This document shows, piece after piece, positions 8,670-20,673 of a stretch of 59,164 bases of DNA. The first letter of the stretch is position 1, and every line of letters begins with the position of its first letter. A program made the translations under genes and the position numbers. Below the pieces are notes generated by a model. That model was not told the DNA's origin. It ran no database searches and worked only from the letters and a program-made list of their open reading frames with translations. Location of the stretch: positions 1 to 59,164 of the forward strand of contig NZ_CADIJR010000041.1 in the NCBI RefSeq assembly GCF_902859645.1. Direction: 5' to 3'. The stretch is from Achromobacter insuavis. Its GTDB lineage: Bacteria; Pseudomonadota; Gammaproteobacteria; Burkholderiales; Burkholderiaceae_B.

Positions 8670-9443
8670 ATGCCCGCGCCAGACTGGCCGGCCATGACCG
8701 CCTTTTTTGTCGCCTCGCGCTTTTCCGCCACGCGCCCGTCCCAGCGCGGCGCCGCCGCCCTCGAATTCACCCTGGCCGCCGTCCTGGTGCTGCTGCTGGC
8801 GCTGGGCACGGTCGAGGCCGTCCGCTGGCAGCTGACCCGCCAGATCGTCCACCTGGCCCTGTTGCAGGCGGCCCGCGCTGGCGCCACCGCCCACGCCGAT
8901 CCGGTCCGCATCCGCGCGGCGTTCCAGCAGGCCCTGCTGCCGCTGCACGCAGGCGGCGGCGGCCAAGCCGGCGCCCGCCGCCGCCAGGCCAACGCCCAGG
9001 CGCGCATCGCCGCGCGGGTGGGCGCGCCCGCCTGGCGCATCGAGATCCTGCGGCCCGACGCCCAGGCCTTCCGCGATCATGCGCGGCCGGGGCTGCGCAC
9101 CGACGCGCCCGCCGGCCTGCCGGCCATCGACAACGCCTACCAGGCGCTGCAATACGCGCGCCGGCCCGATCTGCCGGACAGCCGCAGCATCTTCCTGGCC
9201 AATACGCTCAGGCTGCGGCTGACCTATCTGTACCGTCCCCTGTTGCCGCCGCTGCGCGCGCTGCTGGCGGGGCTGGCCGGCGCCGACGGCAGCTACGCGA
9301 ACGCAGCCAGGGCGAGCGGCCTGGCGCCGATCGGCATGGAACTCGACATGGAAATGCACAGCCATCCCGTGGACTGGCGCGGCGGCCAACCGTATCCGCC
9401 CGGCATGGTGGCCGGGGCGTGCCGCGGCCTCCACTGCCCGTGA
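8670..9443 (+). CDS. TadE/TadG-like membrane protein
   Basis: A 257-aa protein whose N-terminus carries the TadE signature: a short basic stretch (SQRGAAALEFTLAAVLVLLL) leading into a single membrane helix, with the conserved Glu after it (GTVEAVRW). The rest is extracytoplasmic, Ala/Arg-rich, with no cysteine pair that I can recognise as a fold marker. TadE-type pseudopilins normally sit in a tad/flp locus with a prepilin peptidase and the TadA ATPase. None is nearby. An alternative start is the ATG at 8694. The function is unassigned. It could be a stand-alone pilin-like or secreted-protein partner. Confidence 0.7.
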   Translation: MPAPDWPAMTAFFVASRFSATRPSQRGAAALEFTLAAVLVLLLALGTVEAVRWQLTRQIVHLALLQAARAGATAHADPVRIRAAFQQALLPLHAGGGGQAGARRRQANAQARIAARVGAPAWRIEILRPDAQAFRDHARPGLRTDAPAGLPAIDNAYQALQYARRPDLPDSRSIFLANTLRLRLTYLYRPLLPPLRALLAGLAGADGSYANAARASGLAPIGMELDMEMHSHPVDWRGGQPYPPGMVAGACRGLHCP

Positions 9444-9524
9444 ACGGACGAGGTGGCGCGGACATCAGCGCTGGAATATGACGGGACCGTTGGCGGGTCC
9501 GGGCATGGCCCGGACGCGTGGCGA

Positions 9525-9971
9525 TCAGCGTTGGGGCGTGGCGGCGCCGTTGGCGGGCCGGGCATTGGCCGGCCGCGTGGCGGAAGTCGCGGCCGGAGCC
9601 GGCCTGGCGGGCGTGGCCGGCGCGCTGGCGCGCACCGGGGTGGCCGGACGGGTGGCGGCCTCGGTGGCCAGCGATGCGCCGCCCGCGGGCGGCTGGGTGT
9701 TCTGCGGCAGGATGTGCACGAAGACTTCGCCGTCGCGCATCATGCCCAGTTCGCCGCGGGCCCGTTCCTCGATGGCGCCGGAGCCGTTTTCCAGGTCGCG
9801 GACTTCGGCTTCCAGGGCCGCGTTGCGCGCGCGCAGGCCTTCGTTGGTCTCGCGCTGCGCCGCCACCTGGCGTTGCAGGTCCCAGACCTTGAACCAGCCA
9901 CCCTTACCCAGCCAGAGCGGGTATTGGATCAGCCCTACCAGCACGAACAGCACCAGGAACAACAGGCGCAT
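9525..9971 (-). CDS. ftsB: Divisome protein FtsB with extended C-terminus
   Basis: A 148-aa protein with one N-terminal membrane helix (residues 2-19) and a short linker ending in the aromatic KGGWFKVW. A coiled coil of about residues 31-75 ([20 protein letters not shown]) and the FtsB-type [17 protein letters not shown] end follow. This is the bitopic divisome component that pairs with FtsL and FtsQ. E. coli FtsB is about 103 aa. Here an extra tail of about 57 residues (91-148), almost all Ala, Pro, Thr, Arg and Gly, is appended and is probably disordered in the periplasm. The gene lies directly downstream of eno, as in many proteobacteria. Confidence 0.9.
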   Translation of the reverse strand: MRLLFLVLFVLVGLIQYPLWLGKGGWFKVWDLQRQVAAQRETNEGLRARNAALEAEVRDLENGSGAIEERARGELGMMRDGEVFVHILPQNTQPPAGGASLATEAATRPATPVRASAPATPARPAPAATSATRPANARPANGAATPQR

Positions 9972-10005
9972 ACGCAGGAACCCTCAGCAGTCGTGGCGCG
10001 AAGAA

Positions 10006-10027
10006 GGCCGCGGCGCGCGCCGCGGCC
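10006..10027. repeat. Perfect 22-bp GC palindrome between eno and ftsB
   Basis: GGCCGCGGCG followed by CG and its exact reverse complement. It begins 8 bases after the eno stop codon (minus strand) and has no T run, so it is more likely an mRNA-stabilising or attenuating hairpin than a terminator. Confidence 0.6.
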
Positions 10028-10035
10028 CGCTTACA

Positions 10036-11611
<1,576 letters not shown>

Positions 11612-11732
11612 GGGGTTCCTTCAGAGCAGTTGCGTTGATGGGGTCGCGGCGCCGGACCGCATGACTCGGGCAGTGTCTCGCAACACGGCCAGGCCGTGCC
11701 TGTCCGATGCTAAGTGGTTGTATCCGAAAGCA

Positions 11733-11757
11733 GCGCCGTGGCCCGGGGCCACGGCGC
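11733..11757 (-). terminator. GC-rich hairpin downstream of pyrG, possible terminator
   Basis: An 11-bp perfect stem GCGCCGTGGCC/GGCCACGGCGC with a 3-nt loop lies in the gap between pyrG and DUF1330. On the minus strand it is followed by TGCTTTC, a weak T tract, so efficient termination is uncertain. Confidence 0.45.
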
Positions 11758-11838
11758 ATTGTCCGCCAGGAGCGAAGGCGGGAACAAGACCGGCGGCCCG
11801 GGCGGCGCAAAAGCGCGGCTCGGTGCCGCCGACCCCCA

Positions 11839-13536
<1,698 letters not shown>

Positions 13537-13683
13537 TTATAGCCGGGAGGCGGAACTTGTCTGGGTTTTCCCCTAGCGGCCAGGCGTAACATTTGGCTGC
13601 ACTCGCGCGCAAGACCGAAATGCCGTGACGGCGGCCATCATGCTATGGTCGTCCCCGATTTTCTCGTCCCGAGGCCCCTGCCG

Positions 13684-14691
13684 ATGAACCTTCCGACCGC
13701 ACACCCGAACGCGCTGGCCAGGCGCCTGACCACCGCCGCCGTCGGCCTGCAGCTGCTGGGCGCCATCCTGGTTCAGCTCTACCTGGTAAGCGCCGGACCG
13801 CTGGCCGCGCTGACGCGCGAGGCGTTTGCCCGGCCCGACATGGTGGCGAGCACGGTAGTGAACATCGTCGCCGGCTGCATCCTGGTCGGCCTGACCACCT
13901 GGGGCGCCACGCAGCGCTGGCTGCGCCGGCACAACGCGGGCGACGTCGACCGCCCGGGCCGGATGGTGGCCGTGCTGCTGGCGGTCTCGCTGGTGCTGTT
14001 CGTGCTGATCTCGACCGGGCTGGCGTTGCTGCAGCACGGTTTCTACACGCTCATCTTCAAGCACAAGGAATGGGTGAACCAGGCCTTCGGCTATTACGGC
14101 GCCCGCCGCATGCTCCTGATGGCCCTGCCGCCCAAGCTGTGCGCCATCCTGCTCACCATCCTGGGCAGCTGGCTGGCGGTGCGCATCGCGGCCTGGAGCG
14201 TCACGCCCGTCGCCGCCGCGCAGGCGCCGTCCCTGCAGCGGCGCCACGCCGCGTGGATCGCCGCGCTGACGCTGCTGCTGTGGCAATTGCATGTCGCGCT
14301 GGTGATCGGCCTGTACTTCATGACCTATGCGGGATCGGCCGGCATGCTGGAACACGCGATCGGCTACTGGATCGTGCCCGCGTTGCTGCTGGCGCTGGCT
14401 GCATGGGTCTGCCTGCGCAGCCTGCCGCCAGTGCTGGGCGTAGCCGGCATGGGCCGCGCCATCGCCCACGGCACCTTCGCCTTCTGGCTGACCCAGGTGC
14501 TGGGAATCGGCCTGGCGCTTTTGATCATCTGGTCAATGACCTGGAGCCAGCTGATGCGCACGGCCGCGTCGTACACGACCTCGGTGGTGTCGGTGCTGAT
14601 CTACAGCGTGCTGCTGGCGCTGAGCTGCTACCTCGGCGCCCGGCTGCTCTACCACCGTCGCGGGACGCCGCCGGAGAGCGCGTCGGCCTGA
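13684..14691 (+). CDS. Multi-pass membrane protein, unassigned
   Basis: I do not recognise the family. The ATG at 13684 (335 aa) is preferred because GAGG (13671-13674) lies 9 nt upstream. The in-frame ATG at 13645 would add 13 unlikely residues. Hydrophobic segments are near residues 15-38, 55-75, 95-120, 142-165, 195-220, 228-250, 265-290 and 295-320, which suggests seven or eight helices. A polar loop after the fourth helix contains QRRHAAWIAAL. No transporter or enzyme motif is visible. It is transcribed alone and ends at a bidirectional terminator shared with the peptidase operon. Confidence 0.65.
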   Translation: MNLPTAHPNALARRLTTAAVGLQLLGAILVQLYLVSAGPLAALTREAFARPDMVASTVVNIVAGCILVGLTTWGATQRWLRRHNAGDVDRPGRMVAVLLAVSLVLFVLISTGLALLQHGFYTLIFKHKEWVNQAFGYYGARRMLLMALPPKLCAILLTILGSWLAVRIAAWSVTPVAAAQAPSLQRRHAAWIAALTLLLWQLHVALVIGLYFMTYAGSAGMLEHAIGYWIVPALLLALAAWVCLRSLPPVLGVAGMGRAIAHGTFAFWLTQVLGIGLALLIIWSMTWSQLMRTAASYTTSVVSVLIYSVLLALSCYLGARLLYHRRGTPPESASA

Positions 14692-14720
14692 GCGTGAGCG
14701 CCGCGCGATGGCGCGCATGC

Positions 14721-14754
14721 CATGAAAAAAGGCCCCTCGGGGCCTTTTTTCATG
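14721..14754. terminator. Bidirectional terminator
   Basis: A 34-bp near-perfect palindrome: CATGAAAAAAGGCCCC, a 2-nt centre and GGGGCCTTTTTTCATG. It gives a GC stem followed by six Ts on both strands, so it serves both the plus-strand membrane-protein gene and the minus-strand peptidase operon. Confidence 0.92.
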
Positions 14755-14768
14755 GTCGGAAACGACGA

Positions 14769-16559
14769 TCAGATGGCCGCCGTGCGACGCTCCAGCCAGG
14801 CCAGGGCCTCGCCTTCCACCAGCGGCGACAGGCGCTCGAACACGGTCTTGTGATAGTCGTTGAGCCACGCGGTTTCGTCGGCACGCAACAGCGACGGCTC
14901 GATGCAGCGCGTGTCGATCGGGCACAGCGTCAGCGTCTCGAAGCACAGGAACTCGCCCAGCTCGGACGTCAGCCAGGCGCGGTTGGCCACCAGGTTCTCG
15001 ATGCGCACGCCCCAGCGGCCCGGGCGGTAGATGCCCGGTTCGTTGGAGGTGATCATGCCCGGCTCCATCGCCGTGTGCGGGCCGGGAGCCGCGCGATAGG
15101 AGATGACCTGCGGGCCTTCGTGCACGTTCAGGAAATAGCCGACGCCGTGGCCGGTGCCGTGGCCGTATTCCGCGCCGCCTTCCCAGATCGGGGCGCGCGC
15201 GATGGCGTCCAGCATCGGCGACGGCGTGCCGCGCGGGAACGAGGCGCGCGACAGCGCGATCATGCCCTTGAGCACCAGCGTGAAGTCGACCTTCTGGTCG
15301 GCGCTGGGCGTGCCCACCGCGACCACGCGGGTGATGTCGGTGGTGCCGCCCAGGTACTGGCCGCCGGAGTCGATCAGCAGCAGGCCGTCGCCTTCGATGG
15401 TGGCGTGCGACTCGGCCGTGGCGCGGTAGTGCGGCATGGCGCCGTTGGCGTTGAAGCCGGCGATGGTGGCGAAGGTGGGGCAGACGTAGTCCGGGCGGCG
15501 CGCGCGGGCGGCGGTGATCTGCTCGTCGATGGTCAGCTCGGTGATGCGCTCGTTGCCCAGCGCGCCTTCGAACCAGGCGAAGAACTCGCACAGGGCGGCG
15601 CCATCCTGCGCCATCGCGTGGCGCACGTTGGCCAGTTCGGCGTCGGTCTTGCGCGACTTGATCAGGGTGGACGGGTTGATCGCCTCGACGCGCGGCACGG
15701 CCGGATCCATCGCGTGGAACACGCCGCAGGTGACGCGGGCCGGATCGATCAGCAGCTTCTGGTCCAGTTCGAGCGAGGCCAGCGCGTCGGCGGCCTGGGC
15801 GTAATCGGCCACCTCGACGCCATCGGCGGCCAGCGTGTCGCGCAGGGCGGCGTCGATCTTGCCGTCGGCCACGAACAGGGTGGCGTGGTCCGGGCCGATC
15901 AGCGCATGGCCGACGAACACCGGGTTGTAGTCGACGTCGGCGCCGCGCAGGTTGAAGAGCCAGGCGATGTCGTCGAGCGTGCTGACGAAATGCACGTCGG
16001 CGCCGTGGGCGCGCATGGCGGCGCGCACCTGGGCCAGCTTGTCGGCGCGCGCGACACAGGCCTGCGGCGCCACGTGTTCGTAGATCGCGGCCTGCGGCAG
16101 GCCGGCGCGGTCGGTCCAGATATCGTCCAGCAGGTCGGCGCGGATCTCCAGCGTGGCGCCGGACGTGGCGGCGGCCACCGACAGCGCGCGGAACGCGGCC
16201 AGGCCCAGCACCTGTCCATCGACGCTGATGACGTCGCCGGCGCGGGTGTTGGCGGCCAGCCAGTCCACATGGCCCGGCGTGGTGGCGACGGCGATCTTCA
16301 TCAGCTGCACGCCGGTGCCGGCCAGTTGCGCCTCGGCCTGCACCCAGTAGCGGCTGTCGACCCACAGGCCGGCGAAATCAGCGGTCACCACCAGCGTGCC
16401 CACCGAACCCGTGAAGCCCGACAGCCAGCGCCGGCCCTGCCAGCGCGCCGGCAGGTACTCGGACAGGTGCGGATCCGAGGACGGCACGATATAGGCGGAC
16501 AGGCCGCGGCGGCGCATGGCCTGCCGCAGTTGGGCAATACGGGTGTCGGTGCTGGACAT
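14769..16559 (-). CDS. M24B family aminopeptidase P (Xaa-Pro aminopeptidase)
   Basis: A 596-aa protein starting at the ATG at 16559, preceded by AAGGAAA; longer frames upstream are not needed. It has two N-terminal creatinase-like domains (beginning TRIAQLRQAMRRRGL) and a C-terminal pita-bread domain. The dimetal site blocks are LLIDSGGQYLGGTTDITR, GHGTGHGVGYFLNVHEGP and NEPGIYRPGRWGVRIENL. This is the large eukaryotic-APP1-like form, which removes an N-terminal residue preceding proline. It is the last gene of the gsi/peptidase operon, 8 nt after the M55 peptidase stop, and ends at the terminator at 14721-14754. Confidence 0.92.
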   Translation of the reverse strand: MSSTDTRIAQLRQAMRRRGLSAYIVPSSDPHLSEYLPARWQGRRWLSGFTGSVGTLVVTADFAGLWVDSRYWVQAEAQLAGTGVQLMKIAVATTPGHVDWLAANTRAGDVISVDGQVLGLAAFRALSVAAATSGATLEIRADLLDDIWTDRAGLPQAAIYEHVAPQACVARADKLAQVRAAMRAHGADVHFVSTLDDIAWLFNLRGADVDYNPVFVGHALIGPDHATLFVADGKIDAALRDTLAADGVEVADYAQAADALASLELDQKLLIDPARVTCGVFHAMDPAVPRVEAINPSTLIKSRKTDAELANVRHAMAQDGAALCEFFAWFEGALGNERITELTIDEQITAARARRPDYVCPTFATIAGFNANGAMPHYRATAESHATIEGDGLLLIDSGGQYLGGTTDITRVVAVGTPSADQKVDFTLVLKGMIALSRASFPRGTPSPMLDAIARAPIWEGGAEYGHGTGHGVGYFLNVHEGPQVISYRAAPGPHTAMEPGMITSNEPGIYRPGRWGVRIENLVANRAWLTSELGEFLCFETLTLCPIDTRCIEPSLLRADETAWLNDYHKTVFERLSPLVEGEALAWLERRTAAI

Positions 16560-16567
16560 GGGTTTCC

Positions 16568-17470
16568 TTAGCGCAACATGAAGGACATCGCGGCCAGGCT
16601 GTTCAGGGTGCGAACGGCGGCCTGCATGCTGTCGGTGGTGAACCGCAGCGTCACGCCGTCCACGCGCTCCAGCGTGGGCCACATGCAGAACAGGTCGGCG
16701 AGCGCCGCGCTCTGGGTCTGCAACCGGCATTCTATAGGGGCGGGGATGCGGAAAGGAACCGCCTTTCCACCGCTGGGCCGCCCCGAGGTGGAAACGCCCC
16801 CCTGGGGGGCAGCAAGCCCGCCTTGCGGGCGCGGCGTGGGGGTCGTTCCCTTCAGGTTGCGCACGGCGGTCTCCGCGGCGGCGGCGATCGCGCGGCGCGA
16901 GGCCGCCGGCGACAGCGTCACGCCGCTGCCCTGGCCGTGGGCGACCTTGGTCTGCACCCACTGCGCGCCGGGGAACAGGTCGGTGGTCTCGGCGATGAAC
17001 ACGTCGTCGCCGGTGGCCAGGATGACGGGCACGCCCATTTCACCGGCCAGCGCGCCGTACAGGCCGGCCTCGCCCAGCTCCATGCCATTGATGAAGACGC
17101 GCGAGAAGGCGAAGCTGTTGATGGTGTGCGCGAGAATGCCGCGACCCTGCGAGCGCGAGTGATAGCCGATCATGAAGACCGCGTCGCAGCCCTCTTCCAG
17201 GCCGCCCATCATGCCCAGGTAGCGCGGCTTGCCCAGCACCAGGCGGGCGCGTTCGTCCAGGCCGTCCGGCAGCAGGTTGCGGAAACCGCCGTGCGAATCG
17301 TTGACCAGGATCTCTTCGGCGCCGCCGGCGATGGCGCCCTGCACGGCCGCGTTGGCCTCGGCGGTCATCCAGGCGCGGGCGCGTTCGTATTCGCCGTTGC
17401 CTGCGCGCACTTGTTCGGCGTGGAAGACGCCGGCGACGCCTTCGATATCGGTGGAAATCAGGATTTTCAT
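16568..17470 (-). CDS. M55 family D-aminopeptidase (DppA-type) with in-frame repeat insertion
   Basis: A 300-aa protein starting at the ATG at 17470. Residues align by number with the Bacillus DppA active site as I recall it: Asp8 and Glu10 (STDIEGVAGV), His60 (VNDSHGG), His104 (GYHSRSQGRG) and His115 (ILAHTINSF), with Glu134 one off the expected 133. The family makes zinc-dependent decamers that cleave peptides with N-terminal D-amino acids. Residues 208-239 are a Gly/Pro/Ser/Thr-rich insert absent from the normal fold; without it the length is 268, close to the usual 270. The insert is encoded by a repeat-like DNA element (separate entry). The frame is intact and the active-site residues lie outside the insert, so activity may persist. 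Confidence 0.9.
   Translation of the reverse strand: MKILISTDIEGVAGVFHAEQVRAGNGEYERARAWMTAEANAAVQGAIAGGAEEILVNDSHGGFRNLLPDGLDERARLVLGKPRYLGMMGGLEEGCDAVFMIGYHSRSQGRGILAHTINSFAFSRVFINGMELGEAGLYGALAGEMGVPVILATGDDVFIAETTDLFPGAQWVQTKVAHGQGSGVTLSPAASRRAIAAAAETAVRNLKGTTPTPRPQGGLAAPQGGVSTSGRPSGGKAVPFRIPAPIECRLQTQSAALADLFCMWPTLERVDGVTLRFTTDSMQAAVRTLNSLAAMSFMLR
16754..16849. repeat. Dispersed repeat-like element inserted in frame in the M55 peptidase gene
   Basis: A 96-bp stretch (32 codons) between the codons for Lys207 and Phe240 of the peptidase. It contains CCCCCCTGGGGGG, a CCCGCCTTGCGGG hairpin and a CGCGGCGTGGGGG end. I recall this composite pattern, joined to CCGCCCCGAGG, as a common intergenic repeat in Alcaligenaceae and related Burkholderiales. 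That identification is from memory and was not checked by search. The length is an exact multiple of three and adds no stop codon. Confidence 0.65.
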
Positions 17471-17490
17471 GGGGTGTGCCTTGGTGGGAT

Positions 17491-18585
17491 TCAGAATTCG
17501 GTGTCCGCCAGCCATTGGCGCCAGTCGGGAGCGGCGTCGCGGAGGGCGGCGCGGTGATGGCCATCGCGGCCCCGCACGCTTTCGGCCTGCCACAGCGCGG
17601 CGATGATGGCCTGCTCGCAGGCCTCGGCGGCCGCCTCGAACAGCGGATCGATGCGGGTTTCGTGCAGCATGGCCAGCGCCGGCATCGGCTGTTCGGCCTG
17701 TTGCGGCACGGTGTACGCGGTGGAGAACGCCAGCGCGATGTCGCCGCTGCCATGGCCGAACACCGAGCCGGTGCGGGCCAGGCCGGCGCCGGCGCGCAGC
17801 GACAGGCGGCGCAACTGGCGCGCGTCGAGCGGCGCGTCGGTCGCCACCAGCAGGATGATGGAGCCCTTCTCCGGCACGATGGCGGCGTTCTCGCCCGCCT
17901 GCGCCAGGCCGCGGTCCAGTTGATCCGCCAGCCGCCGGCCGAAGGGCCGGCCGGCCACGGTCAGATTGGGCAGGCGGCCGAAATTGGCCAGCACCAGCGC
18001 GCCGACGGTGTAGCGCAGGCCCGGCTGGATCGATGCCAGGCGCGAGGCCGAGCCGATGCCGCCCTTGAAGGAAAAGCACGACATGCCGCGGCCGGCGCCG
18101 ACCGCGCCCTGCGCCATGCGCTTGTCCGCGGCGGCCAGCGCCTGGGCGTAGTGCGACTCCTGCACCGCCATGGCCTGGATGTCGTTCAGGTAGCCGTCGT
18201 TGCACTCGAACACCAGCGGATTGACCGTCGACATGCCGCGGCCGATCTCGGGCGTGGCCGCCACCGCCGAACGGATCTGGGCGTTGGCCACGGTGCCCAC
18301 GCCGAAGGTGTTGGTCAGCGCGATCGGCGTTTCCAGCACGCCCAGTTCCTGCACCTGGACCAGGCCGGTGCTCTTGCCGAAGCCGTTCAGCACCGTGGCG
18401 GCCGCCGGCACCTTGTCCAGGAACAGATTGCCGCCGTGCGGCCGCACCACGGTCACGCCGGTCTGCCGCGCGCCGTCGTCCAGCGTGCAGTGGCCGACGC
18501 TGATGTCGCCCACGTCGCAGATCGAATCGAGCGGGCCGGCCTCCAGCTTGCCGATGCGGGGTTGGTCCAACGCTTGTTTGTCCAT
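17491..18585 (-). CDS. P1/S58 family peptidase (DmpA-like aminopeptidase)
   Basis: A 364-aa protein from the ATG at 18585 (an upstream ATG at 18621 is possible but would add residues outside the family pattern). The N-terminus has SICDVGDISVGHCTL and the middle has FECNDGYLNDIQ and FSFKGGIGSASR, all typical. The self-cleavage site reads EKGSIILLVATDAPL, with the predicted break between Gly241 and Ser242. This makes Ser242 the N-terminal nucleophile of the beta chain. Family members remove N-terminal L-, D- or beta-amino acids or amides. It lies 20 nt before the M55 gene and 169 nt after gsiD, in a dedicated peptide-use operon. Confidence 0.9.
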   Translation of the reverse strand: MDKQALDQPRIGKLEAGPLDSICDVGDISVGHCTLDDGARQTGVTVVRPHGGNLFLDKVPAAATVLNGFGKSTGLVQVQELGVLETPIALTNTFGVGTVANAQIRSAVAATPEIGRGMSTVNPLVFECNDGYLNDIQAMAVQESHYAQALAAADKRMAQGAVGAGRGMSCFSFKGGIGSASRLASIQPGLRYTVGALVLANFGRLPNLTVAGRPFGRRLADQLDRGLAQAGENAAIVPEKGSIILLVATDAPLDARQLRRLSLRAGAGLARTGSVFGHGSGDIALAFSTAYTVPQQAEQPMPALAMLHETRIDPLFEAAAEACEQAIIAALWQAESVRGRDGHHRAALRDAAPDWRQWLADTEF

Positions 18586-18754
18586 GCTTGTCGCTGCGTG
18601 TCGCCACGCTCCAGAATGCAAAATGCCGCCGTCCTGCGTGGCCGTGGCGCGCGCCGCGAGGCGGGCGCCCGGACGCGGGCGGCGGCAAGGGATCCGATGC
18701 CGCGCGCCGAGCCCCGAGGGGCGGCCGGCGCGGTGGCCATCATCCGCTTGGCGG

Positions 18755-19657
18755 TTACTTGCGATCGATCTTGGGATCGAGCGCGTCGCGCAGGCCGTCG
18801 CCCAGCAGGTTGAACGCCAGCACGGTCAGGAAGATCGCCAGCGCCGGGAAGATCGCCACGTGCGGGGCGATCACCATGTCGGCGCGCGCCTCGTTCAGCA
18901 TCGCGCCCCACTCCGGCGTGGGGGGCGAGGCGCCCATGCCCAGGAACGACAGGCTGGCCGCGGTGATGATCGAGGTGCCGATACGCATCGTGCCGTACAC
19001 CACGATCGGCGAGATCGTGCCGGGCAGGATGTGGCGCATGATGATGGTCCAGTCGGACGCGCCCACGCTCTTGACCGCCTCGACGTAGGTCATCTGCTTG
19101 ATCGATAGCGTGTTGCCGCGCACCAGGCGGGCGAACGCCGGCACGCTGAACACGGCCACGGCCACGATCACGTTGACCATGCTCGAGCCCAGGATCGCGA
19201 CCACGCCAATCGCCAGCAGCATGCCGGGGAACGCCAGCAGCACGTCGGAGACGCGCATCGTGATGCGCTCCCACCAGCCTTCGTAGTAGCCCGCCATCAG
19301 GCCCATGAAGGTGCCGACGACGGCGCCCATGGCGACGGACAGGAAGCCGGCGGCCAGCGAGATGCGCGCGCCCATGATGATGCGGCTGAAGATGTCGCGG
19401 CCCAGCGAGTCCACGCCCAGCCAGTGCGTCCACGAGGGACCGGCATTGAGGGCGTCGTAGTCGAAGAAGTTCTCCGGGTCGAACGGCACGATCCAGGGGG
19501 CCAGGATCGCCACCACGACCAGCAGCAGGACGAAGAGGCCGGCGCCCACGGCCAGCTTCTGCTTCTTGAACTTGCGCCAGAACTCGGTGGCGGGCGTGCG
19601 CACGTCGTTCTTGGGCACGGCGGTGGCGACGGTTGCGGCGGGTGTCGTATTGCTCAT
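18755..19657 (-). CDS. gsiD: Peptide/glutathione ABC transporter permease GsiD
   Basis: A 300-aa permease of the DppC/OppC group, starting at the ATG at 19657. A long cytoplasmic N-terminus ([20 protein letters not shown]) precedes the first helix, followed by the NWLGVD-like segment ([16 protein letters not shown]) characteristic of this group. The inner-membrane EAA loop is [22 protein letters not shown]. About six helices are present. It begins 7 nt after the gsiC stop. The order iaaA-gsiA-gsiB-gsiC-gsiD and a length near E. coli GsiD (303 aa) support the gsi name. The peptide actually transported is not known. Confidence 0.85.
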   Translation of the reverse strand: MSNTTPAATVATAVPKNDVRTPATEFWRKFKKQKLAVGAGLFVLLLVVVAILAPWIVPFDPENFFDYDALNAGPSWTHWLGVDSLGRDIFSRIIMGARISLAAGFLSVAMGAVVGTFMGLMAGYYEGWWERITMRVSDVLLAFPGMLLAIGVVAILGSSMVNVIVAVAVFSVPAFARLVRGNTLSIKQMTYVEAVKSVGASDWTIIMRHILPGTISPIVVYGTMRIGTSIITAASLSFLGMGASPPTPEWGAMLNEARADMVIAPHVAIFPALAIFLTVLAFNLLGDGLRDALDPKIDRK

Positions 19658-19664
19658 GGCCGCC

Positions 19665-20585
19665 TCACTTGTAACGGATGCTGGGATTGATGACGCCGTA
19701 GAGCACGTCGACAATCAGGTTGATCAGGATGAATTCGAACGAGAACAGCAGCACCAGGCCCTGGATCACCGGGTAGTCGCGCTGGGTCACGGCATCGACC
19801 AGCAGGCGGCCGAGGCCGGGCCAGTTGAACACCGTCTCGACCACGATCGAGCCGCCCAGCAGGAAGCCGAACTGCAGGCCCATCATGGTGACGACCGGAA
19901 TCAGCGCGTTGCGCAGCGCGTGCTTGATGACCACGCGGCGCTCGCTCAGGCCCTTGGCGCGGGCGGTGCGCACGAAGTCTTCCTGCACCACTTCGACGAA
20001 GGAAGCGCGGGTGAAGCGCGCCATCACCGCGGCCACGGCCGCGCCCAGCGTGATGGACGGAAGTATGTAGTGTTTCCAGCTGGAGGCGCCCACGGTCGGC
20101 AGCCAGCCCAGGTTCACGGAGAAGATCTGCATCAGCATCATGCCCAGCGCGAACGCGGGGAACGAGATGCCGGACACCGCCAGCGTCATGCCCAGGCGAT
20201 CGGGCCAGCGGTTGCGCCAGACGGCGGACACGATCCCGATGATCATGCCGAAGGTGACGGACCAGGCCATACTGGCGATCGTCAGCCACATGGTGGGCAT
20301 GAAGCGATCGGCGATTTCGGTCGAGACGGGACGCTTGGTACGCAGCGAGGTACCCAGGTCGCCTTGCAGCATGTGGCTGAAGTAGCGCACGAACTGCTGC
20401 GGCAGGGGCAGATCCAGGCCCAGTTCCTTGCGCACCAGTTCGACGGTCTGCTGGTCGGCCTCCTGGCCCGCGGCCAGTCGCGCCGGGTCGCCCGGAAGCA
20501 TGTGCACAAACAGGAACACGACCACGGCCACCAGCAGCAGCGTGGGGATCATGCCCAAAAGACGTTTGACGATGTAGGTCAGCAT
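19665..20585 (-). CDS. gsiC: Peptide/glutathione ABC transporter permease GsiC
   Basis: A 306-aa permease of the DppB type, equal in length to E. coli GsiC. It starts [18 protein letters not shown], the standard DppB opening, and has the ATFVFxxxxLLPGDPA-like block ([17 protein letters not shown]). The EAA coupling loop is [20 protein letters not shown]. The frame extends upstream to 20642, but the ATG at 20585 gives the family N-terminus. It works as a heterodimer with GsiD in the inner membrane. Confidence 0.87.
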   Translation of the reverse strand: MLTYIVKRLLGMIPTLLLVAVVVFLFVHMLPGDPARLAAGQEADQQTVELVRKELGLDLPLPQQFVRYFSHMLQGDLGTSLRTKRPVSTEIADRFMPTMWLTIASMAWSVTFGMIIGIVSAVWRNRWPDRLGMTLAVSGISFPAFALGMMLMQIFSVNLGWLPTVGASSWKHYILPSITLGAAVAAVMARFTRASFVEVVQEDFVRTARAKGLSERRVVIKHALRNALIPVVTMMGLQFGFLLGGSIVVETVFNWPGLGRLLVDAVTQRDYPVIQGLVLLFSFEFILINLIVDVLYGVINPSIRYK

Positions 20586-20673
20586 TGAAATTCCTGCAAC
20601 ATCGGCGGGGACACCGCGTCCCCGCCGTATGTGGCCTTGCAAGGGCCTTGCGGCCCCGAGAGTTACCGCCGGA

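Noticed and set aside
9480-9524. A GTCCGGG/CCCGGAC hairpin as the ftsB terminator
   Set aside because: A 7-bp stem without a following T run in very GC-rich DNA is not convincing.
14070-16571. An 833-codon open frame on the plus strand, and similar long frames opposite acs, prpE, the acyl-CoA ligase and gsiA
   Set aside because: They lie antisense to well-recognised genes, have low-complexity Arg/Ala/Gly/His content typical of high-GC shadow frames, and match no family.
16568-17470. Frameshift or pseudogene in the M55 peptidase gene
   Set aside because: The extra segment is 96 bp, an exact multiple of three, with no stop, and all active-site residues are present.
16960-18688. A 706-codon minus-strand frame spanning the M55 and P1 peptidase genes as one fusion
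   Set aside because: Upstream of 17470 it is out of frame with the P1 gene and gives Arg/Gly-rich nonsense; two separate genes with good family matches explain the region.
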